Assembly: GCA_949300325.1 (NCBI GenBank)
Contig: CASGDQ010000030.1
Location: 1 to 47,680 of the forward strand
DNA: 47,680 bases
Direction: 5' to 3'
DNA from: an uncultured Spirochaetales bacterium
Lineage (GTDB): Bacteria > Spirochaetota > Spirochaetia > Sphaerochaetales > Sphaerochaetaceae
This document shows, one piece after another, positions 42,197 through 47,680 of the stretch (positions within the stretch are counted from its first letter, which is position 1; each line of letters starts with the position of its first letter). The position numbers were made by a program, and so were the translations under genes. The notes under the pieces are model-generated. The model ran no database searches. It was not told the DNA's origin and saw nothing but the letters and a program-made list of their open reading frames with translations.

Positions 42197-44914
42197 TTAT
42201 TTAGAAATATACTGCAACAGAAAATCACTGATCCTATCAATTTCTCTACTTCCATTTGTTGTGAACCGAAGGAGCGGCAAATCATATTTCAGGAAGATTG
42301 AATCCTTCATAACATCACGTTCATGCTGTCTACTATCCTTTTTATGATAATGAAATCCATCCACTTCAATTGCAACAATAGGATTTTTGCCAATTGATTT
42401 GTAAATCAGAAAATCAACATGTGTTCCAGTTCGTGATAAGTAAAGTCTTTCTTCGTCTGAAAGAAGATTGGTATCACAAAAAAGGTATTTTATTGGGTAA
42501 TGACACGCTATTCGAAAACCATATTCATTAAACGGCTTGGAATTGATGATATTTTCAAGTGCAGAAAACATAAGGTTCTCGGAATCATATTCAGATATCC
42601 TCCTATGCTTTGACAAAAACTCAATTCTTGCAGATGTCGATTGTTCATATAGCATATCAAAGATTGAGACTATGCCAGATTTTATAGATTTAAAACTGTT
42701 ATAGGAGATGTATGAGATCAGATCATTGATATTGCTTTTAGCAGGTTGAGGATTCGAGGATGCAACAAGTATAAAACGACCTTTTGCTCGAGAAACTGCA
42801 ACATTTATAAGCATTGACGAATCAGAGAAATCAGTAACGATATCATCAGAAGTGGATAATATAATCGTATCCATCTCTCGTCCTTGGAAACTATGGATTG
42901 TATCAACTTTTATATCCTCTCGCTTTATTATCTCTTTAATTAGCCTTACATTATTCTGGTATGGTGTAATTATGCCAATGCTTCCAGCATTTTTTAGAAG
43001 TGTCGGAAGAATCTCATTCGCAATGACCTCAGCTTGTCTCAAATTAGAATGCTCACGGCTGTGGTATCCTGGAGATGTAAGGAACACCTCCAATTCATTG
43101 CTTTCTTTTTTATCGGGTGTCATTATGATAAGGTTATTTCCATAGAACTTCTCATTGCAGAAACCTATTATCCGAGGCTGACATCGATAATGCTCTGATA
43201 AAATAACCACAGGTGCTTTAGGAAACACATCTAAAATGGAAGCTAAGAATGACGATGTAGAGTATCTGTAAGCTTCAGGAATAGAGTATTTTTTGAAAAC
43301 AGATTCTGTATAACCTTTGTCAAACTCTGTCACTACATTCTGCAGTTGCTTTACATCCCCTACTATAACTGCGTTTTTTGCAGAAAGGAGTGAAAGTGCA
43401 CCGGAAGCAATATCACACTGCGAAGCCTCATCTATAATTACGTAATCATACATTTGTCCTTCGAGAGAAGATGAGGAAGAAAATGCAGTACTTGTCACTA
43501 TAGGATACTCTGCAAGCACGGCTTTTGGATTCTTCCATAAATCATCTTCAACAAAAAGTGGTCTCGCTTTTCTGGTTTTCAATCTATTGTATAGAACGCC
43601 TTTTAAGATCATAAGTGAAATGTCAGAAAGCTGTTTTTCTTTTTTATGCATATCAAACTTCATAATCCGGCTATCTAATAAATCGATTTCATTTTGAAGT
43701 TCTTTTTTTCTTTGACAGTAGTATCTCCACTGGATGCGTTGGATAATATCAATACCTAAATCACGTGAATCCTCCCATTTCAAGCTTTTCCTGATAAATA
43801 CAGCAATAAAACGATTAAACAACGAAAATCTATCATGCTTCTGAAAGTAGATGCTATATTTCTGTACTAATTCAATAAGCTGGTTAGATGGTAAATCAGT
43901 TTTATTTTTCTCAATCATATATGGAAAGCTGGATACAAAATGCTTGCACTCTGTCTCAAGCGCAGACAACTCCAAGCTCTTTTTTTGTCTTCTCTCTTGT
44001 ATCTCATAGTATTCATCAAGAGAATTGCTTATCATACGGACATTTAAGCTACTTTCCCTTATTTCTGCTGCATTTAATTTCCATGTTGAAATATCTGGAT
44101 ATGCTCCAGTTTGGGACATAATAAATTCCTTTTTATTTTCAGTACTGCCAAGAGATGCAAGAAGAAATGAAAGCCCATATGTTTTCAGCTTTTCCTTTAT
44201 ATTATCAACAGCTGAGTTATTGTTTGAAACGATCACTGCTGTTTTTTCCTGCAGTATAAGATTTGCAATTATAGTCAGGATTGTCTGTGTCTTTCCTGTT
44301 CCCGGAGGCCCTTGGATTATGCTTATCTTATTCGATAAGGCGTTGCCAACAGCTTTCTTCTGACTTTTATTTGTTCCGAATGGATATATGACAATAGATG
44401 GCGCTGAAAAGTAAGGTTTACCAATATTTCCAGAAAGATAACTGGCTAATACTGAATCATCATCAACAAAACATATCTGTCCATAACGTTTAGAAAGTAT
44501 TCTATTCCCCTTCTCATCTTGTATGGGACTGACAAATGAAACTTCTTTCAAGTATTCAAGAACATCTGAGGTATTTTTGTTCTCTAAGGCTGAATGTGTA
44601 ATCTTCAGCTTGCTATCACTAATTAGGTAATGTTTCTCTCCTCTCTCAAGATACCAGTATCCAGCTTCTGCATATCTATATATTGCATTAAGATCTGTAA
44701 ACGGATTTCCATCATATGAGATATTATAAAAAGTAGGACTAAGAAGATCTGGTTTATAAATTCTTACATCATCTGGTTTGTAACTGTATTCTTTCTCCTC
44801 TGATCCCCAAAAACGAATATGATACATTCCTGTTTTATGATCTTCAATCAAAGACAAAATGCTTTCTGTCCTTTCTTGATTCTTAAGGAATATCAAACAC
44901 TCTGACCTATTCAC
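42197..44914 (-). CDS. SF1 (Upf1-like) helicase with C-terminal DUF2726 nuclease-like domain
   Basis: A 905-residue protein. An N-terminal part (1-170) of unknown fold precedes an SF1 helicase: Walker A GPPGTGKT at 202-209, motif II DEASQCD at 495-501, motif III VGDVKQLQ at 518-525, motif IV region SEHYRCQP near 573-580, motif V DTIHSFQGREMDTI at 671-684 and motif VI VAVSRAKGR at 705-713. A charged helical insert lies between motifs I and II. The C-terminus (about 775-905) has HVDFLIY, IEVDGFHYH and KDSIFLKYDLPLLRF, a PD-(D/E)xK-like pattern as in DUF2726. GTG 44914 is chosen because GAGGTGCGG lies before it. Single-gene helicase-nuclease defence proteins have this layout; anti-phage function is inference. 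Confidence 0.8.
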   Translation of the reverse strand: MNRSECLIFLKNQERTESILSLIEDHKTGMYHIRFWGSEEKEYSYKPDDVRIYKPDLLSPTFYNISYDGNPFTDLNAIYRYAEAGYWYLERGEKHYLISDSKLKITHSALENKNTSDVLEYLKEVSFVSPIQDEKGNRILSKRYGQICFVDDDSVLASYLSGNIGKPYFSAPSIVIYPFGTNKSQKKAVGNALSNKISIIQGPPGTGKTQTILTIIANLILQEKTAVIVSNNNSAVDNIKEKLKTYGLSFLLASLGSTENKKEFIMSQTGAYPDISTWKLNAAEIRESSLNVRMISNSLDEYYEIQERRQKKSLELSALETECKHFVSSFPYMIEKNKTDLPSNQLIELVQKYSIYFQKHDRFSLFNRFIAVFIRKSLKWEDSRDLGIDIIQRIQWRYYCQRKKELQNEIDLLDSRIMKFDMHKKEKQLSDISLMILKGVLYNRLKTRKARPLFVEDDLWKNPKAVLAEYPIVTSTAFSSSSSLEGQMYDYVIIDEASQCDIASGALSLLSAKNAVIVGDVKQLQNVVTEFDKGYTESVFKKYSIPEAYRYSTSSFLASILDVFPKAPVVILSEHYRCQPRIIGFCNEKFYGNNLIIMTPDKKESNELEVFLTSPGYHSREHSNLRQAEVIANEILPTLLKNAGSIGIITPYQNNVRLIKEIIKREDIKVDTIHSFQGREMDTIILSTSDDIVTDFSDSSMLINVAVSRAKGRFILVASSNPQPAKSNINDLISYISYNSFKSIKSGIVSIFDMLYEQSTSARIEFLSKHRRISEYDSENLMFSALENIINSKPFNEYGFRIACHYPIKYLFCDTNLLSDEERLYLSRTGTHVDFLIYKSIGKNPIVAIEVDGFHYHKKDSRQHERDVMKDSIFLKYDLPLLRFTTNGSREIDRISDFLLQYISK

Positions 44915-44990
44915 CCCGCACCTCAATATCAACGCAGAATATTATACAAATTATTCTTACTGTTTTTCATCCATATTAAGAATGATTAAA

Positions 44991-45240
44991 AATTTGTTAT
45001 CAGAGCGGTTACATATCAAGGCAAAAGAAAGGCTCATGGCGGATGAAATTAAAATAGTAATAAAAGAATCAAGAAAAGCAGGAAAAAACATACATGAAGA
45101 TAGATATACACAAATATATTCATTCCCGTTGTCTTCTTCGGTGGACTTCCCATTAAAGTGCTTCAACCAGTAATAAAAAAGCATCTTGATACCTATCCTG
45201 CAACCAAATGGCTTAGCGGACAATGATACAAGCATATAAA
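44991..45240 (+). pseudogene. Decayed AbrB-PIN (VapBC-like) module
   Basis: Residues ADEIKIVIKESRKAGKN near 45039 match the end of the intact AbrB antitoxin at 46317 (EDDIKTAIKESRKAKKE). They are followed, in shifting frames, by remains of a PIN start (IDIHKYIHS for IDTNVFISA) and by VVFFGGLPIKVLQPVIKK, which matches VLFKGLPLKVLQTVIAK of the second module. The N-terminal part of the antitoxin and the rest of the toxin are missing. So this is an older, more damaged copy of the same module. Confidence 0.6.
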
Positions 45241-45482
45241 AGAATTCTTATGAATAAAATTTCTGAAGTTACTAAGAAATACATAAAAGATATATTCAAT
45301 ATGGGAATAGAGCTTGAAATAAACTAACCACATTGGAAAAATAATAAACGTTGTTTTGATGAGTTTGAAATTAGAAATATCCACAACAGCCACAAATAAA
45401 ACTCGGCTATTTTGCACAAAGTCATAATTATTCATACCAAATATGCTATACTATTTAAAGAAATTATTTGAGGTTGCTCTAT

Positions 45483-45977
45483 ATGGAAGACAGATCATTG
45501 ACGGCAAAAAAGATAATACTAATTAAAAAGCCTATACCAGTAACTAAGCTATACAAAGGAAAGGGTATTTATAGTTGCCCATTATGTGGTGGGACTTTAT
45601 TTATAAAGAATTCAAAAAAAAGCGGAAAAACGAAAATTTTTTATTGCCCCAAATGTAGTCTGGAAGGTAATATCATCGGAAGTTCATTTTTTTTCTCTTC
45701 TAAAAAATATAACAAAATACAATCTCAAAATAAGATACAGCAAAATAATTCACAAATATCGGAACAAAAACAAACTTCAAAACGTTTTTCTGAATCCAAG
45801 AGCACAAAAAATATGACAGACCAAGAATATTATAAATACCTTATGAAGCATAAAGGAAATTCAACACGCCTATTATCTAGAGGAGAACATGTTAAAATAA
45901 TGAATAAGCATAAAAAGCCCGCTGGTATAGGAACAAAAACCTACCATAAACCCAAAAGCATTAAGCTATGGTCTTAA
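45483..45977 (+). CDS. Zinc-ribbon protein with basic low-complexity tail
   Basis: A 164-residue protein that I do not recognise. It has one zinc ribbon: CPLCGG near residue 33 and CPKC near 56. After it come a long Ser/Lys/Gln/Asn-rich stretch (about 75-115) and a basic C-terminus (HKKPAGIGTKTYHKPKSIKLW). It has the look of a nucleic-acid-binding or topoisomerase-like zinc ribbon. ATG 45483 follows GAGG by about 10 bases; a TTG five codons earlier is possible. Composition is very AT-rich, like the rest of this region, and may indicate transfer. Confidence 0.55.
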   Translation: MEDRSLTAKKIILIKKPIPVTKLYKGKGIYSCPLCGGTLFIKNSKKSGKTKIFYCPKCSLEGNIIGSSFFFSSKKYNKIQSQNKIQQNNSQISEQKQTSKRFSESKSTKNMTDQEYYKYLMKHKGNSTRLLSRGEHVKIMNKHKKPAGIGTKTYHKPKSIKLWS

Positions 45978-46275
45978 ATCTTATTATTAAATTTTGGAGG
46001 CTTGTGCTTTAATTTAATTGATAATTCTCTTTTTATTGGTTTTCTGTCTGTAAACAAATTACAAACTCCAATATCATTCTTCATTGAATGTCTGACCATT
46101 CAAATTACATTATTGTTACGGAAAAAAACTGCTGTCTTAGATTAATCGCTTGGCGTTCGACAAAGAGGATTTTAACTATACAAAAGCATGCCGATGTATT
46201 TAAAAATTCATAGTAAATTCCTTTAAAAGAAAATCCCATAAACATTGGATTGGCCTCTTTGGGATAAAAATGATA
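45978..46275. other. AT-rich gap before the AbrB antitoxin
   Basis: About 300 bp without a supported gene, RNA or repeat. The base composition is as AT-rich as its neighbours. It ends at the antitoxin promoter. Confidence 0.45.
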
Positions 46276-46304
46276 TATAATTTATGTAAGAAAATCTTAC
46301 ATAA
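46276..46304 (+). promoter_or_regulatory. Promoter and operator of the AbrB antitoxin
   Basis: A perfect -10 TATAAT lies at 46276-46281. Immediately downstream, TTATGTAAGA (46282-46291) and TCTTACATAA (46295-46304) form a perfect 10-bp inverted repeat with a 3-base centre, covering the likely start of transcription. This is the usual layout of antitoxin autoregulation. No good -35 is seen. Confidence 0.7.
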
Positions 46305-46316
46305 TGAGGTTCAGAC

Positions 46317-46595
46317 ATGACTATTCAGATCGTATCGGTTTCTTCAAAAGGACAAATTGCCCTCCCCGTAAGTTATCGCAAAGCATTATCGATAAAAAAA
46401 GGTAGCCAGCTTGTCATTTATTCCGATGGAGAGAACATCATTCTGAAGCCTGTTGAACTCCCCTCTGAAGATAAACTCTCAGCAGCACTTGCAAAAGCAA
46501 GAAATTATGCGGAAAAAGAAGGCCTGACAGAAGATGATATCAAGACCGCAATAAAAGAATCCAGAAAAGCAAAGAAAGAGCTTGCTCGAAAATAG
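46317..46595 (+). CDS. AbrB-like antitoxin (SpoVT/AbrB domain)
   Basis: A 92-residue antitoxin. The N-terminal swapped-hairpin DNA-binding domain reads VSSKGQIALPVSYRKALSIKKGSQLVIYSDGENIILKP (residues 8-45). The C-terminal part is helical and acidic-to-basic (TEDDIKTAIKESRKAKKELARK), the section that normally wraps its PIN toxin. GAGG lies before the ATG. The toxin gene that should follow in an overlapping frame is broken, so this may be an orphan antitoxin kept as a repressor or by inertia. Confidence 0.85.
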   Translation: MTIQIVSVSSKGQIALPVSYRKALSIKKGSQLVIYSDGENIILKPVELPSEDKLSAALAKARNYAEKEGLTEDDIKTAIKESRKAKKELARK

Positions 46596-46967
46596 TCATA
46601 GATACAAATGTTTTCATCTCAGCTGTTCTCTTCAAAGGACTTCCGCTCAAAGTTCTCCAAACTGTAATTGCAAAGCAAAATGAAGCCTATGTATCTCTTT
46701 AAAATATTGGATAAATTTAATTTGTCATTTCAAGGATGGCAAGAAAATACTCTTCAAGAGTACAACAACTCATCGATGAGATATTCAAGCTATTTAAAGT
46801 CATAATCCCTTCATCTGAAATCAGCCTATGCAGAGACCCTGATGATGATAAATTCATCGCATTTGCTGTTAGTGCGGAATGCAAGTATTATAGTATCAGG
46901 AAATGGTGATCTTCTATCACTTGGAAGTGTTGGTGATGTCATCATATGTACACCACAAAATTCTTAA
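46589..46967 (+). pseudogene. Broken PIN-domain toxin gene (VapC-like)
   Basis: Pieces of a PIN RNase toxin lie in three frames. KIVIDTNVFISAVLFKGLPLKVLQTVI (from 46589) holds the first active-site Asp but ends at a TAA near 46698. From 46736 comes VQQLIDEIFKLFKVIIPSSEISLCRDPDDDKFIAFAVSAECKY, with the conserved CRDPDDDKF motif. After a 1-base shift near 46888, IVSGNGDLLSLGSVGDVIICTPQN completes the fold. A middle section of about 40 residues is missing. No start codon is available for the first piece. Intact relatives are about 140 residues of the COG1569 type. Confidence 0.75.
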
Positions 46968-47214
46968 GCACTATGATGATGTTGGAAATATAATGATATT
47001 CCAACCTGGAACATCTTCCTTATCTCATAGCTCTGGCCTCTGACTGCAAGACGGAGATTACAGCCATCAATCTAGCCTCAGAACATCGAATTAAAGAAAT
47101 TCTTAGAGAATAAAAGGCCATGTTCCTTTTCCTCAGTTCCCCATCCGTGATGCCGATGACTGCCAATACTGCACGGTAATACTTATTTATGCAGCTTCCC
47201 GCTATCAGAGTATC
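46968..47214. other. Unassigned AT-rich segment with short protein-like remains
   Basis: An inverted repeat, TTGGAA (46982-46987) and TTCCAA (46999-47004), resembles a toxin-antitoxin operator. A + strand piece (about 47010-47114) reads LPYLIALASDCKTEITAINLASEHRIKEILRE before a TAA, but has no start and no family I know. No gene is called. Confidence 0.35.
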
Positions 47215-47492
47215 TTAGGATGAGATAAGAGTATCATTATGCGGATTCTGATCAGCCATCTTTATAAGTTCCTTAGCCAATGTCTTTTTTGGTACAGAAA
47301 AATGCATGACTTTCTTTCCCTTCGTGGACTTGAAGCCATCGATCTTCGCATAGCTCCCATTATTTCCTTCCATAAGGGACTCTCTTACAGCAAGAGAATG
47401 CATAGAAACATATTCATTCCTTCCGACAATATCCCAGCCAGCCAGATTCAGCTGTCTATCTATTATTGCCTCGCAGCTTCTTCTAGTTTCAT
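47215..47492 (-). pseudogene. Frameshifted remnant, possibly an HsdR-type N-terminus
   Basis: The - strand has MKLEEA from 47492 and, after a 1-base shift near 47470, AIIDRQLNLAGWDIVGRNEYVSMHSLAVRESLMEGNN and a basic tail ending at a stop at 47215. The IIDRQL..AGWD pattern resembles the N-terminal nuclease region of type I restriction HsdR proteins (IID..L..AGW). The later part (KKVMHFSVPKKTLAKELIKMADQNPHNDTLI) is not recognised. The identification is weak. Confidence 0.3.
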
Positions 47493-47549
47493 ATTGGCAG
47501 GAATAGCCTTACATGTACAGAGTTAACATTCCTCTGGATGAAACAGATA

Positions 47550-47680
47550 TCAAGCGCCCATCACTTCTTTTCGAAGGATTGCGTTAATCTTTGTCTGATA
47601 CCCCTTTCCCTCAGCTTTGAGAGCTGCAAGAACATCATTGTCAATCATGATAGTTATTTTGCTTTTTGTAGGTTTATACC
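47550..47680 (-). CDS. BrnA-type antitoxin, C-terminal part (runs off the window)
   Basis: The frame enters from beyond the window and ends at TGA 47550. The visible 42 residues read YKPTKSKITIMIDNDVLAALKAEGKGYQTKINAILRKEVMGA. This is the ribbon-helix-helix end of BrnA/DUF4415 antitoxins (K.....RLD.DV...FKA.G.GYQT.IN..LR). The N-terminus and the partner BrnT toxin would lie to the right of the window. Confidence 0.75.
   Translation of the reverse strand, partial: YKPTKSKITIMIDNDVLAALKAEGKGYQTKINAILRKEVMGA

Noticed and set aside
1..47680. tRNA, rRNA, prophage or integrase genes
   Set aside because: No T-loop-like segment was noticed in the intergenic gaps, and no phage structural or integrase motifs were seen in the frames.

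Overview
The window reads as a bacterial chromosome segment, probably from a host-associated anaerobic spirochaete (Spirochaetota, perhaps Sphaerochaetaceae-like). That placement is an inference. It rests on the protein style of several genes (a FolC/NFACT pair, an RpoZ-like subunit beside MiaA, a 54-residue CxxC protein beginning MSKAHRG, a flavodiiron protein, many sugar and polyamine transporters) and not on a marker gene. No rRNA, tRNA or CRISPR array was recognised.

Layout. 1-96 is the 3' tip of an IS110-type transposase. 276-4416 is a + strand run (folC, an NFACT/RqcH-like gene, a membrane pseudokinase-like gene) converging on a - strand housekeeping run at 4390-7689 (yicC, a cytidylate-kinase-like gene, an omega-like subunit, miaA). 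Small - strand genes follow up to 9104. 9332-14341 is a spermidine/putrescine ABC operon, potABC, with two tandem binding-protein genes. 14360-16484 is a three-gene - strand cluster: deaminase, MtnA-like, MTA phosphorylase-like. Then come a secreted FKBP isomerase, a kinase/YhcH pair and a flavodiiron protein. 20743-23524 is the dat-ddc pair that makes 1,3-diaminopropane, preceded by a structured leader. 23544-25561 holds a two-repeat P-II-like protein and an oxaloacetate-decarboxylase-type sodium-pump beta subunit with a 45-residue gamma-like partner. 25757-31448 is a maltodextrin-type operon (binding protein, two permeases, LacI regulator, MalQ) with twin LacI-like operators. 31545-34382 holds two MarR units, one divergent from an MFS transporter and one leading a second kinase. 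34541-37301 is a 131-residue coiled-coil gene followed by ftsH and hdeD. 37434-41446 is a TetR gene and a lacI-symporter-hydrolase operon.

From about 41.5 kb the sequence becomes AT-richer and gene-poor: a 905-residue SF1 helicase with a C-terminal DUF2726-type nuclease domain, a zinc-ribbon gene, an intact AbrB antitoxin with a ruined PIN toxin, an older ruined copy of the same module, and the C-terminus of a BrnA-type antitoxin. I read this as an accessory or defence region in decay.

Themes. Polyamine import (pot) and diamine synthesis (dat-ddc) lie within 12 kb of each other. Two sugar-utilisation operons each carry their own LacI regulator and paired operators. Several regulators sit beside clear inverted repeats that are good operator candidates. 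The points most worth a second look are the helicase-DUF2726 gene, the MtnA-like protein lacking its catalytic cysteine, the dat leader, and the P-loop variants in three cytidylate-kinase-like proteins.
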